The notes under the pieces: model-generated
Told to the model about the DNA's origin: nothing
Seen by the model: only the letters and a program-made list of their open reading frames with translations
The model's database searches: none
Position numbers and translations under genes: made by a program
Part shown: piece after piece, positions 17,263 through 26,451 of the stretch
Numbering within the stretch: position 1 is the first letter of the stretch
Layout: each line of letters begins with the position of its first letter
NCBI RefSeq assembly: GCF_000430625.1
Contig: NZ_AUMJ01000024.1
Coordinates: forward strand, 1 to 64,000
Length of the DNA stretch: 64,000 bases
Origin: Aneurinibacillus terranovensis DSM 18919
Lineage (GTDB): Bacteria > Bacillota > Bacilli > Aneurinibacillales > Aneurinibacillaceae
Direction: 5' to 3'

Positions 17263-18081
17263 CACCTCAGGCAGGATGTACAGCAGCACGGTTCCGATAA
17301 TCGGGCCGATAACGGTTCCCATTCCGCCAAGAATAACCATCGCAATCAGAAAAATGGATAAATGGGAAGTAAACGAATCAGGGCTTACATAGTTATTCGT
17401 ATGGGCATACATATTGCCCCCGATTCCTGTAATGACCGCGCTCAGCACAAATGCGATTAATTTGTAGCGGTAGCGGGAAATCCCCATAGCTTCCGCTGCC
17501 GTCTCACTGTCCCGCAAGGCCAAGAACGCACGCCCTGGCCGGGTTCGTGTCAAATTCCAGAGCAGCAGTGTAATTACACCTGCCGAAACGAAAATCATGT
17601 AGTAAATCCCTGCGCCCGTCAGCGAATAGCCGAACATTTCTGGGCTTGGAATGCCGCTAATTCCGGCAAATCCACCGGTCAAATCGCCGCCTTCATGCAT
17701 TACCTTTTCGATAATAATGCCAGCGCCAATCGTAACCATAGCAAGGTAATGCCCTTTTACGCGAAGGGCGGGAATGCCGATTAATAGCCCTACGATCGCG
17801 GAGCAGATAATAGACGCTGCGAGCCCTGCTATGAACGGCATTTCATAGTTGGTTGTCAAAATGGCGGCCGCATAGGCGCCAATGGCATACAGGCCTGCAT
17901 GTCCCAGAGAAATCTGGCCGGCAAATCCGCTCAGTAAATTCAGACCCTGTGTTACGATGATCGTAATTCCAATCATCTGTGCCATATGAAGATAGTAATC
18001 ATTAGCTGCAAACATCGGAAAAAGAGCCAGACCAAGCAGCAAAACAACCAGGAAGCCTATTTTAACGATAGATGGATTCAA
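17251..18081 (-). CDS. Liv-type ABC transporter permease (LivM-like), zero-frame product lacks the last helix
   Basis: The 276-residue membrane protein has the LivM hallmarks GLNLLSGFAGQISLGHAGLY, ALRVKGHYLAMVTIGAG and the EAA-like loop LRDSETAAEAMGI with GRAFLALRD, over seven to eight membrane segments. It forms the channel with LivH. The zero frame stops after YILPEVLRL, whereas the family continues with one more helix; that helix is present in the +1 frame. The longest frame begins at 18123, but TTG at 18081 follows AGGAGGGG and is the better start. It ends two bases of spacing after livH's stop region and lies in the operon of the 22260 promoter. Confidence 0.85.
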   Translation of the reverse strand: MNPSIVKIGFLVVLLLGLALFPMFAANDYYLHMAQMIGITIIVTQGLNLLSGFAGQISLGHAGLYAIGAYAAAILTTNYEMPFIAGLAASIICSAIVGLLIGIPALRVKGHYLAMVTIGAGIIIEKVMHEGGDLTGGFAGISGIPSPEMFGYSLTGAGIYYMIFVSAGVITLLLWNLTRTRPGRAFLALRDSETAAEAMGISRYRYKLIAFVLSAVITGIGGNMYAHTNNYVSPDSFTSHLSIFLIAMVILGGMGTVIGPIIGTVLLYILPEVLRL

Positions 18082-18094
18082 ATCCCTTCCCCTC

Positions 18095-18988
18095 CTATGC
18101 CTTTTCCTGAATGGCTTCGCCAAATAATCCGTCCGGCTTTAAGGCGAGAACCGCAATTAAAAGGATGAAAGCAACAATGTCGCGATAGCCTGGCGAGAAT
18201 AAGGAACCGGCAAACACTTCACAAATACCGAGGAGTAGTCCTGCAAGAATGGCACCGTGACCGCTTCCCAGCCCCCCCATAATCGCTACGGCAAACCCTT
18301 TTAATCCAATTAAAAGACCCATTGTGCTGCTTGCAAACGTAAGCGGACTTACAAGAATACCGGCTATAGCCGAGATGCCGCCGGCGATGGCAAAAGAAAG
18401 AGAAATGACAAATGCCGTTTTAATTCCCATATATTCAGCCGCCCGTCTATTTACACTTGTCGCCTTAATCATCATGCCGATATACGTTTTGTTCAGCAGC
18501 ACTTCAACCAGAAGAGCGATGGTAAGAGCTGCAAGAAAGATGTAGATCTGATTTGTATCCAGCGCCGCTCCCATAAATGAAATGTTTCTGCTGCCGAAAG
18601 GAGGAGGGACCGGCAGGAACTCTTTGCCCCAGATAATCATCGCGATATTTTGCAAAATGATAGAAAAGGCCAGCGTACTAATAATCCAGGCGATGCTGTG
18701 GCCGGCTACCTTTACTCCCTGCACAGGCCGGTAGGCGAGCCTCTCGACAAGCAATCCCACAACAGCTACAACAACCATGGCGATTGGAATGGCCGCCAGG
18801 CTTGGGATGTGAACACCTGTAACAAGTGAAAGGGTAACAAGGGCCCCCAGCATGACAAACTCTCCGGTTGCAAAGTTGATAATATGGGTCGTAGAAAAAA
18901 TAATATTGTACGCAATGGCGACCAGGGCATAAATACTGCCCATGGTCAGCCCGGAAATAAGCAATTGTATAATGAAGCTGGAAGTCAT
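18095..18988 (-). CDS. Liv-type ABC transporter permease (LivH-like)
   Basis: The 297-residue permease shows the family start LISGLTMGSIYALVAIAYNI, then NFATGEFVMLGAL, the coupling loop NKTYIGMMIKATSVNRRAAEYMGI and GLKGFAVAIMGGLGSGHGAI. Eight to nine helices are expected. LivH pairs with LivM in branched-chain amino acid importers, but the same class also imports amides, urea, aromatic acids and other carboxylates. It lies 12 bases downstream of the binding-protein gene and is followed by livM after 13 bases. Since the operon otherwise holds only acyl-CoA genes, the cargo is more likely a carboxylic acid than leucine; this is inference. Confidence 0.9.
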   Translation of the reverse strand: MTSSFIIQLLISGLTMGSIYALVAIAYNIIFSTTHIINFATGEFVMLGALVTLSLVTGVHIPSLAAIPIAMVVVAVVGLLVERLAYRPVQGVKVAGHSIAWIISTLAFSIILQNIAMIIWGKEFLPVPPPFGSRNISFMGAALDTNQIYIFLAALTIALLVEVLLNKTYIGMMIKATSVNRRAAEYMGIKTAFVISLSFAIAGGISAIAGILVSPLTFASSTMGLLIGLKGFAVAIMGGLGSGHGAILAGLLLGICEVFAGSLFSPGYRDIVAFILLIAVLALKPDGLFGEAIQEKA

Positions 18989-19000
18989 AACCGGCTCCCC

Positions 19001-20221
19001 CTATTCTTTCAGTTCATACAATTTGTGATTCTCTACGATAATCATTCCGATATCCTTGCCTTCCCATTCTTCATGGTTGTCCGGACTATACTGGAGCTGA
19101 TCCTTGGATGCGATGTTTTTATGCGCCACACTTTCGATAGCGTCGCGAATCGCCACCGGATCATTTCCTGCTTTTTCAACCGCGTTAATGACAATCATCG
19201 CTGCGTCATAAGCGAACATGAGAGAGCCGCCGTCATCGATGGAATACCCTTTCGGAAAGTATTTTTTATAGACGTTATAGGCATCCGTAATGCGCTTCGG
19301 GCGATCCCCTTCCTTTTTTAAGCGAACATGGTCGGACGGCCAGATGCTGATATTCCCGTTCGCCGCGTCGCCTGCCAGCTCCCGGAAGTTCGTTTGCTGC
19401 ATCGCGGTGGAACCGATCATCGGAGCGGTAATGCCAAGCTTTTGCTTTGCTTTGGCGATTTGCGCCTGATCATGTCCGAGCGCCCATACGATGATCGCAT
19501 CTGCCTGCGCTTCCTTCGCTTCGAGCACCTGAGGGGTCAAATCAGATGAACTCATCGGGAACCCGATTTCTTTGACAGGCTTTATTTTGATCTTTTCCAG
19601 GGCAGCCTCAATTTCTTTCATGCCGCCTTTTCCGTAAGCGGTTTCATCATGTAAAATAGCAAGTTTCTGGGACTTTTTCTTTTGAACGTAATGTGCAATC
19701 GCATCCGCCTGGGCATAATCCGGCGTCGTTGTACGGAAGAAATAATTTTTACCGTCCTTTGCCAGCTTTTTGGCTTCTTCTCCAATTTTTGTTCCGGTGG
19801 CTACCGGGTCTATAAGCGGAACCTGCGCCTTAAATATTTCCGGCATGATGGCTAGCGCGTTAGACGTGTTCGTTGGCCCGATGATGACAGAGACCCCTTC
19901 TTTATACAAAAGGTTTTTTACAAGCTCTTTCGATTTCGTCGGATTGGCTTCGTCGTCGCGTACGATGACCTCGAAGGTGTGTCCGTTAACTCCGCCGCTG
20001 TCATTTGCTTTATTAAAGGCGGCAATCGCCCCGTCCAAATACTGCCCGAGTGTAGCAGAAGGACCTGTACGAGCTCCGATAATTCCAACTTTTATCACTT
20101 TAGAGTCTCCGTTTTTAGCGGGAGCATTAGAAGTTTGCATGTTGTCCGTGCGTGTACACCCAACAATTGTGCTAAGAGCCAGCAGAACGCCAAGTATGAT
20201 GACCCACAATTTTTTGCCCAT
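19001..20221 (-). CDS. Liv-type ABC transporter substrate-binding lipoprotein
   Basis: The 406-residue protein begins with a lipoprotein signal (LGVLLALSTIVGC, Cys at about residue 22) and continues with the periplasmic-binding fold of the LivK/Peripla_BP_6 group: VIKVGIIGARTGPSATLGQY, VIVRDDEANPTKSKELVKNL, GVSVIIGPTNTSNALAI and ILHDETAYGKGGMKEIE. The longer open frame starts at 20311, but ATG at 20221 has AAGGAGG before it and gives a proper signal peptide. It captures the cargo outside the membrane for LivH/LivM. The pocket residues do not let me name the ligand. It is the first transporter gene of the operon, behind an acyl-CoA dehydrogenase and an SDR. Confidence 0.9.
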   Translation of the reverse strand: MGKKLWVIILGVLLALSTIVGCTRTDNMQTSNAPAKNGDSKVIKVGIIGARTGPSATLGQYLDGAIAAFNKANDSGGVNGHTFEVIVRDDEANPTKSKELVKNLLYKEGVSVIIGPTNTSNALAIMPEIFKAQVPLIDPVATGTKIGEEAKKLAKDGKNYFFRTTTPDYAQADAIAHYVQKKKSQKLAILHDETAYGKGGMKEIEAALEKIKIKPVKEIGFPMSSSDLTPQVLEAKEAQADAIIVWALGHDQAQIAKAKQKLGITAPMIGSTAMQQTNFRELAGDAANGNISIWPSDHVRLKKEGDRPKRITDAYNVYKKYFPKGYSIDDGGSLMFAYDAAMIVINAVEKAGNDPVAIRDAIESVAHKNIASKDQLQYSPDNHEEWEGKDIGMIIVENHKLYELKE

Positions 20222-20291
20222 CGTTTTCCTCCTTATTTCTACCTTCTCATTCTTGTGATCAGCGTTTATCAGGATAGCGTTTTCATCCTGC

Positions 20292-21062
20292 TTACAGAGT
20301 GCTGCCTCCATCTACGGAAAGCACGTGTCCGGTTACAAAGTCACTGGCCGGCGAGCTTAAAAACACAGCGGCCCCCTTCAAGGTATGGTCATTTCCGACC
20401 TTTTTTAATGGAATGTGGGAGATAATATCGTCCTCTTTCTGTTCCAGAACCGCTTTGGTCATTTTTGACGGGAAGAAACCGGGAGCCAGCGCATTGACGT
20501 ATATGCCATGCCTGGCCCACTTCTGAGCCAGGTCTTTCGTAAAGTGGATAACCGCCGCTTTACTGGTACTGTAGCCGATCGCATTCAGCACTTCCGGCGG
20601 CTCTGCCCGCAGCCCGGCAGCGGAGGCTACATTAATGATTTTGCCAAACCGGTTCCTTATCATGAATTTTCCGACATATTGTGACATTAAAAAGGTACCG
20701 GTTACATTAACAGTAAACACTTTATTCCAGGCTTCAAGCGGCATTTCTTCCACTGGGGCACCCCAGGTGGCACCGCTGTTATTCACAAGAATGTCGATGT
20801 TCCCGAATTCTTTAATCACCTGGTCAACAGTGTCTTTCACATCGTCCGGGTTGGTGATATCACAGGCAAACGCGCGGGAGCGAACACCGAGAGAAGCCAG
20901 CTCCTCCATCGTTTGCCGGCAGTTTTCCAGCTTGCGGGAACAGATCGCCACATCGGCTCCCGCTTCCGCTAACCCTTCCGCTATCTGCTTGCCTAGCCCA
21001 CGTCCTCCCCCGGTAACCAGCGCCACTTTTCCGGACAAATCAAATAATTGTCGGATGTGCAT
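20292..21062 (-). CDS. Short-chain dehydrogenase/reductase (second copy)
   Basis: The 256-residue SDR has VTGGGRGLGKQIAEGL (cofactor loop), VNNSG in place of the usual NNAG, INVASAAGL and YSTSKAAVIHFTKDLA with the catalytic Tyr and Lys, and the C-terminal GHVLSVDGG. The in-frame GTG at 21077 lies too close to the GAGGAG motif and inside the upstream gene's stop region, so ATG at 21062, just after the upstream TAA, is preferred. It is related to gluconate 5-dehydrogenase and 3-oxoacyl reductases. It is the second gene of the operon, between an acyl-CoA dehydrogenase and the transporter genes, so it probably works on the imported compound or a hydroxyacyl intermediate. Confidence 0.87.
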   Translation of the reverse strand: MHIRQLFDLSGKVALVTGGGRGLGKQIAEGLAEAGADVAICSRKLENCRQTMEELASLGVRSRAFACDITNPDDVKDTVDQVIKEFGNIDILVNNSGATWGAPVEEMPLEAWNKVFTVNVTGTFLMSQYVGKFMIRNRFGKIINVASAAGLRAEPPEVLNAIGYSTSKAAVIHFTKDLAQKWARHGIYVNALAPGFFPSKMTKAVLEQKEDDIISHIPLKKVGNDHTLKGAAVFLSSPASDFVTGHVLSVDGGSTL

Positions 21063-21064
21063 GT

Positions 21065-22219
21065 TTATTTTACACACTCCTCAAACACACGCTGGGCGAT
21101 GATAATCTTCTGAATTTCATTCGTTCCTTCGTAAATTTTCGTAATGCGGGCATCACGATAAAAACGCTCGACCGGATATTCGGAGATATACCCCATTCCC
21201 CCGTGAATTTGCACGGCCTTATCCGCTACCCTGTTAAACACTTCCGTTGCAAACATCTTGGCCATTGAAGCTTCTTTAATCGCTTTTTTTCCGGAATCGA
21301 TCAGGGAAGCCGCTTGGTAGGTTAGGGCCCGGGCCGCTTCTGTTTCAGTCGCCATCTCCGCAATCATCCACTGAATGCCCTGGTTTTTGGCAATCGGTTT
21401 GCCGAATTGTACGCGCTCCTGGGCATAGCGGGCGGACATTTCAATGAGCTTCTTGCAGGAACCGACGGAACGGGCGGCCAGGCCGACCCGACCTTCCCCG
21501 AGAATGCGCAGGGCGGAAGAGTATCCTTCGCCTACTTCACCGATCACATTTTCCTCAGGCACTTCACAATCCTCAAAGAGAATCTGGGAGGTAAAGGAGC
21601 CGCGCAACCCCATTTTTTTATCTACCTTCCCGACGGAAAATCCCGGAAAATCCTTTTCAACGAGAAACGCTGTAATTCCGCCCTTTGCCCCTTTTTCTTT
21701 ATCCGTAATAGCAAAAACCGTAAACACATCCGCAATCGGGCCATTGGTAATAAAATGCTTCATTCCGTTAAGAATCCATTTATCGCCCTTTTTCACCGCC
21801 TTTGTAGAAAGATTCGTCGCGTCCGAACCGGCGCCCGGTTCCGATAAAGCAAATGCGGCAATTTTTCGGCCTGCTGCCATATCAGGCAGATACTTCTCCT
21901 TTAAAGCCTCAGAACCCAATTTCACAATTCCGGTACTTCCGATGCCGGTGTGCGCGCTAATCAGCGAAACAAACCCATTATGCGTACGGCCCAGCTGTTC
22001 AAGCACAATCGCCTTTCCAACCGTATTCAAGCCAATCCCGCCATACGCTTCCGGAATGCTTAATCCAAAAATGCCAAGCTCTTTCGCTTTTTCTACAAGA
22101 TGCTCTGGGATCGAATCCTCTTCCTCAATTTGTTGGGCGTATGGCTCCACCTCATATTCTACAAAATCGCGTACCATTGTTTTCATCTGCTCAAGTTCTT
22201 CATTGAATGTAACCAGCAT
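21065..22219 (-). CDS. Acyl-CoA dehydrogenase (third)
   Basis: The 384-residue enzyme has AFALSEPGAGSDATNL, MKHFITNGPIADVFTVFAI, QIHGGMGYISEYPVERFYRD and IYEGTNEIQ with the catalytic Glu. It is the close relative of the dehydrogenase at 4524-5672, which suggests an old duplication that put one copy in each operon. AGGAGG precedes the ATG. It is the first gene after a sigma-54-type promoter at 22260 and heads an eleven-gene unit reaching 10623. Substrate length is not evident. Confidence 0.93.
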   Translation of the reverse strand: MLVTFNEELEQMKTMVRDFVEYEVEPYAQQIEEEDSIPEHLVEKAKELGIFGLSIPEAYGGIGLNTVGKAIVLEQLGRTHNGFVSLISAHTGIGSTGIVKLGSEALKEKYLPDMAAGRKIAAFALSEPGAGSDATNLSTKAVKKGDKWILNGMKHFITNGPIADVFTVFAITDKEKGAKGGITAFLVEKDFPGFSVGKVDKKMGLRGSFTSQILFEDCEVPEENVIGEVGEGYSSALRILGEGRVGLAARSVGSCKKLIEMSARYAQERVQFGKPIAKNQGIQWMIAEMATETEAARALTYQAASLIDSGKKAIKEASMAKMFATEVFNRVADKAVQIHGGMGYISEYPVERFYRDARITKIYEGTNEIQKIIIAQRVFEECVK

Positions 22220-22259
22220 ACGGTTTCCTCCTTGTCTTTCTTTCTTGCTTTATTATTGA

Positions 22260-22275
22260 AGCAATAAGCATGCCA
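22260..22275 (-). promoter_or_regulatory. Sigma-54 promoter for the acd-SDR-livKHMG-acd-ligase-thiolase-hbd-SDR operon
   Basis: Minus strand: TGGCATGCTTATTGCT, i.e. TGGCA, six bases, TTGCT, a near-consensus sigma-54 promoter 41 bases before the ATG at 22219. About 60 bases upstream, CGTTTTTGTAT (22326-22336 on the complement) resembles one arm, CATTTTTGTAT, of the perfect palindrome in front of the other sigma-54 operon, so it may bind the same activator. Confidence 0.8.
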
Positions 22276-22427
22276 AGATATCAGCCTCCTTTTGCTTCGT
22301 TTCTCCCCGGTTAAACGAACAAATAATACAAAAACGAATTGAAGCTGCAAGTACTGCGCTTTTTCATAAATTATTTCTGTATCGGCAATTCATTATTGCA
22401 TTAATTTAGAATTATCAAAAAGCAAAA

Positions 22428-22451
22428 GAGAGAAACCCGTATGTTTCTCCC
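22428..22451 (-). terminator. Intrinsic terminator after the decayed liv operon
   Basis: Minus-strand stem GAGAAAC-ATACGG-GTTTCTC followed by TCTTTTGCTTTTTGAT. It lies 15 bases beyond the livF remnant stop and shields the sigma-54 operon from read-through. Confidence 0.7.
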
Positions 22452-22465
22452 TTAAAAAACGAAAA

Positions 22466-23170
22466 TTACATGCCAAGATACGCTTTTCTCAATCCGTCAT
22501 TTCCTAAAAGCTCGCTCCCGCTTCCTTCCATTACAATACTTCCATTTTCTAATACATAGCCCCTACCGGATATTTCAAGCGCTTTATGAGCGTTTTGCTC
22601 ACAAATAAAATAGTAACTCCGCTAATCACGAATTTGCTTCACAAAGTGGAACACCCACTCGACCAATTTTGGCTATAAGCCAAGCGTCGGCTCATCGAGC
22701 ATCAGCAAATCCGGACAGGCCATCAGCCCGCGTCCAATCGCACACATCTGTTGCTCACCACCGCTCATGCTTCCCGCCATTTGTTTGTGTCTTTCTTTCA
22801 TTCTGGGCAGCATATCATATACATGCAGAAGGTTCTCCCTCCGTTTTTGACGTGCCCGTTTTGTATAGGCCCCCATTTCCAAGTTTTCCTTGACTGACAT
22901 TTGCGGAAATAACCGTCTTCCTTCAGGGACATGGATCAACCCCATTTCTACCCGGACATGCGGCGGCACCCTGGACAAATCCTTTCCTTGAAAAAACAGG
23001 CTTCCCGTTTTGTGAGCCACAGCGCCGGAAATTGTTTTCAAAATCGTAGACTTCCCAGCAGCATTCTCTCCGACAATCGTGATGATTTCTCCTTTGTTTA
23101 CGTTTAGCGATATATCACGGAGCACCTGAACATCTCCGTAGAATGTATTGATTCCTCGCAGCTCAAGCAT
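22466..23170 (-). pseudogene. livF-like ATPase gene, frameshifted
   Basis: The first 165 codons encode a normal LivF: GENAAGKSTILKTISG (Walker A), HVPEGRRLFPQMSVKENLEM, SMSGGEQQMCAIGRGLM and LLMLDEPTLGL. Reading then breaks at GGC-TTA-TAG; the expected PKLVEWVFHFVKQIRD follows in another frame, ends at TAG, and the C-terminus (LEISGRGYVLENGSIVMEGS ... YLGM) appears in a third frame with a stop at 22466. At least two frameshifts make the product a truncated ATPase without the D-loop/His-switch half. It overlaps the end of the upstream chimera by eight bases. An intact LivF for the island exists at 29504-30220. Confidence 0.85.
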
Positions 23171-24617
23171 GGGCAAACTCTCCTCCCAAATAGGCTTCAA
23201 TTACGGCTTCGTTGCTTGTCACTTCGGCCGGTGTTCCTTCCATCAGTTTACGGCCCTGCTGCAATACAACGATCCGTTCACATAGCGCGACAACGGCAGC
23301 CATTACGTGCTCGATCATGCAGACAGTAATCCCATGCTCACGATTTAAAACGGTGATAAGCTCCATCATATCATTCACTTCTTTTGGATTGAGACCGCCC
23401 ATTACTTCATCCAGGAAGAGAAGGGAGGGCCTGGTAGCAAAGGCTCTGGCCAATTCCAGTTTCTTTTTTAAGCCGATCGGCAGTGCATGTGCACCCGGAA
23501 GACTTCCCAGGCCACCAAGTACAACGACAACGAAGGCAATAAGAACAAATTGCTGTCCCACCATCGGATAGACGGAATAAACCGGAATAAGCAGCGAACC
23601 GGCGACTCCCAGCAGGCCAAGGCCGATACCGAATGACAGCATATTGATTTTATGATTGGAAACTCCCATCAAAGCAGCCGCAAATGGGTCTTGAGACGCG
23701 CTGCGAATGGATTTTCCTGTATACGTATAATGCAAAAACAAAAACATCAACACCGTCATGACGGCCGCACATAAAACCGCAATGAGCAGCGGCACGCTAA
23801 TATGAAGCGAATCTATCTTGAAGACGGCAGAAGCCACCGGTGTATTGATCGCCCAAAAATCCGCCGAAAAACCTACCAGTGCAGCATTCTGCAAAGCAAC
23901 GGACAGGCCGATAAAAGCAAAAATCTGCACGACATGAGGACGGTTCATCGTTCGCTGGACGATGAATTTATACGTAATAAGCCCGATGACAAACATGAGC
24001 GGTGTCATGATAAATAAAGAAAGATACGGGTCCATGTTAAAGTGCTCAAAGAGGAAGAACGATCCAAACATCCCAAGCATGAGAAAATCCCCGTGTGCAA
24101 AATTCGCGACTTTCATAACGCCAAAAACAAGTGTCAGTCCTAGGCTGATAAGGACATAAATGTCCGGCTTTTTACCAAACTTTTGTTCATAGCGCGCAAA
24201 AAATTCTTCCTCCAATTTTTGTGCCTCCGGCGTAAGCGCTTTCTTATTGATGAGCATAGCGCTGGATGTATCGAAAATTCCATCCGCATTTTTTCCAAAT
24301 GTTTTCCCAAAGTTATCCGAGCTCTGGCCCGCCCCATTCCCGATGAGAGCTTTTACATTCAAATCTAACTGCTTGGCCTGCTTCCAGAACAGTTGAGCAT
24401 CTGTATCATACTGGACAACATTAATGACATCCGGCTGCAGGTTTTTAAGTTGGAGAATAACGGAAGTCAAGTCGTTCGTTCCCTTTGCGTTGTAGGAAAT
24501 ATCCGCGACAACGTTCATGCCTGCTTTCTCGGCGGCCGCTTTTGCTCCCTTCGTGACTCCCTGTCCAAAATCCCCGTCTTCATGGACCATCGCTATTTTC
24601 AACTCTTCTGGTTTCAT
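23163..24617 (-). pseudogene. In-frame chimera of binding protein, LivH permease and LivG ATPase remnants
   Basis: One uninterrupted 484-codon frame joins three parts. Residues 1-153 are the C-terminal half of a LivK-type binding protein (IAMVHEDGDFGQGVTKGAK to FGKKPDIYV). Residues about 154-375 are a LivH permease core (SLGLTLVFGVMKVANFAHGD to VVLGGLGSLPGA). Residues about 376-484 are the ATPase C-terminal half of LivG (LPIGLKKKLELARAFATRPS, LLFLDEVMGGLNP, MIEHVM). The missing pieces are the LivH ends, all of LivM and the LivG Walker A half. No known transporter has this order inside one chain, and the ATPase lacks its P-loop. Deletions that kept frame are the best explanation. The frame continues upstream into broken binding-protein sequence. 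Confidence 0.85.
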
Positions 24618-24992
24618 GCCAAGTTTAGGTGCGATAACGTCGGAAATAAATGTAATGGACGTCGGACCGTATGAGGTTGCATCAGGATTGGGACGGAAAA
24701 TATGCTTATAGCCGCGGTTGGTTAAGCGCGGATCTGTGGCAGCGACTTCCCACAGAATGACTTTATTTCACGGTAGCCGTTGCCGTGGGAACGTCCGCTT
24801 TAACCAGCTCGATTTTATTCGGTTGATCATGACAATGTCCTTAGCGATTTCCGTACCGTTCGTGCACGATTGCCCTATTTTAGCCAGGTTCCCCGAGACA
24901 GGAAACGCAACGCCGACCCGGAGTCCTTTTTTCTGTGCCTTCCGTTTTGCTTGAACAGCCGGTGACTCAGCTAAGCCCCATCGTACACACAA
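24618..24992 (-). pseudogene. N-terminal remnant of the same Liv-type binding protein
   Basis: The 3' part of this interval encodes FRPNPDATSYGPTSITF and the sequence leading into the chimera, in the chimera's frame. The 5' part (24992-24770) encodes LRVGVAFPVSGNLAKIGQSC in another frame, and the piece LVKADVPTATAT appears in yet another before a TAA. Several frameshifts and an internal gap of about 50 residues separate the parts. No intact signal peptide is present. It is the start of the dead second liv operon. Confidence 0.75.
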
Positions 24993-25050
24993 ACAGGAGT
25001 GCCCACGCTTTTTTTCTCGTTCGCAACATTACCCCTCTTTTCCTTGTAGT

Positions 25051-25734
25051 TTATATTCGCACCGGCGCAAAGCTAGCCGGCCGCTGAACAATCTGAAGCG
25101 TATCAGAAATATCAAAATGTGCCGGTGTCATACTTTTTACCTGTTCAAGCGTAACATCCTCCACCAGCTCCTCCAGCACCATCTGTTTTTCTACAAAACG
25201 AAAGACACAAAACTCAGTAATAAGCATATCGACTTCTTCCTTAGCGGTTAAAGGGTACGTGCAGAACGGCAGAATTTTCGGTTCCCCCTGTAACGTAAGA
25301 TGTGTCGCTACGGCAATTACTGTTTTTGCCCCTACCGTTAAATCCATTGCGCCTCCCACCCCCAGCACGTCTTTGCCTGGAACCGCCCAGTTGGCAATAT
25401 CCCCTCTTTCGCTTACCTGCAGAGCGCCAATAATCGTCTTATCAATATACCCGCCGCGCATCATCGAAAAGGACAGGGCTGAATCAAAGTACGAGGCGCC
25501 AGGCGCTTCCGATATCGGCAGCTTGCTTGCGTTAATCAAATCCGGATCCTGTTTGTCCGGCGGCGGCGTAGGCCCGACGCCAAGAATTCCATTTTCCGAT
25601 TGGAGAAAGATTTGTCCTTCTTCCGGAAGATAGTCAGCCACAAGGACAGGAATGCCAATACCAAGGTTCACGATCTCCCCGTCTTTTAGTTCCCGGGCAG
25701 CGCGCCAGGCAATGTAATGTTTCGCATTTTTCAT
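25051..25734 (-). CDS. scoB: 3-oxoacid CoA-transferase, subunit B
   Basis: The 227-residue beta subunit moves CoA between succinyl- or acetyl-CoA and a 3-keto acid. The active-site Glu is in LQSENGILGVGP (about residue 48), preceded by VNLGIGIPVLVADYLPE, and GGYIDKTIIGALQVSERGDI follows. Its ATG overlaps the stop of subunit A by four bases (ATGA), so the two are co-translated. Family members act on acetoacetate, 3-oxoadipate or similar; the sequence is closest in style to ScoB/AtoA. Together with the upstream thiolase it could make acetoacetyl-CoA usable or recover CoA for activation of the imported acid. Confidence 0.92.
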   Translation of the reverse strand: MKNAKHYIAWRAARELKDGEIVNLGIGIPVLVADYLPEEGQIFLQSENGILGVGPTPPPDKQDPDLINASKLPISEAPGASYFDSALSFSMMRGGYIDKTIIGALQVSERGDIANWAVPGKDVLGVGGAMDLTVGAKTVIAVATHLTLQGEPKILPFCTYPLTAKEEVDMLITEFCVFRFVEKQMVLEELVEDVTLEQVKSMTPAHFDISDTLQIVQRPASFAPVRI

Positions 25735-26393
25735 AGAGGGGTCTCCTTTTTTACAACAATATTGACAAAAATATGCGGGGTAACAATGGCTTCCGGATCA
25801 AGCTCTCCCACTTCGACAACATCGTCTACCTCAACAATCGTCAAGTCAGCCGCCATCGCCATCACCGTATTGAAGTTCCTGGCTGTCTTGTAATACACCA
25901 GGTTGCCATAACGATCGGCTTTATGCGCCTTAATAAGTGCCACGTCGGCCCGTATACTTTCTTCCAGAACGTATTCTTTTCCGTCAAAAACCCTGGTTTC
26001 TTTTTTCTCCGCCAGCAGCGTTCCAGCAGCTATCGGTGTATAAAAAGCGCGGATCCCGCTTCCCCCCAGTCGGATCGCCTCGCTAAACGTCCCCTGCGGA
26101 AGCAGCTCAACTTCCAGCTTCCCTTCCCGTTTATAGCGTGAAACATCCGGATTGCTCGTAAAATACGTTCCGATTGCCTTTTTAACCCGGTTTTCCAGCA
26201 ACATCTTGCCGATCCCCTGTCCTTGCTGGCCTACATTATTGCTGATCACCGTAATGTTACGCGTATTTGTTTCCAGCAGCGCCTCTACCAAATGAATCGG
26301 CTGCCCCGATAATCCAAATCCTCCGACCATCATCGTACATCCATCCGGGATGAAAGAGACCGCTTCTTTGGCGGTCATAAACTTTGCCGGCAT
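25731..26393 (-). CDS. scoA: 3-oxoacid CoA-transferase, subunit A
   Basis: The 220-residue alpha subunit has MMVGGFGLSGQPIHLVEALL, the GxGxxxP-like loop in YTPIAAGTLLAEKKE and KADRYGNLVYYKTARNFN, all typical of ScoA/AtoD. The open frame runs 107 codons further upstream into repeat B, with a composition unlike protein; ATG at 26393, behind GGGGAG, starts exactly at the family's usual N-terminus. The gene is separated from the upstream thiolase by about 280 bases that hold repeat B. It is part of the unit livF-ligase-thiolase-scoAB. Confidence 0.92.
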   Translation of the reverse strand: MPAKFMTAKEAVSFIPDGCTMMVGGFGLSGQPIHLVEALLETNTRNITVISNNVGQQGQGIGKMLLENRVKKAIGTYFTSNPDVSRYKREGKLEVELLPQGTFSEAIRLGGSGIRAFYTPIAAGTLLAEKKETRVFDGKEYVLEESIRADVALIKAHKADRYGNLVYYKTARNFNTVMAMAADLTIVEVDDVVEVGELDPEAIVTPHIFVNIVVKKETPL

Positions 26394-26451
26394 GCATATC
26401 GCTCCCCTTTCCCTGTCTTTGGGTGTAAGAAAACAGCCTCTCCCTTTTTTG

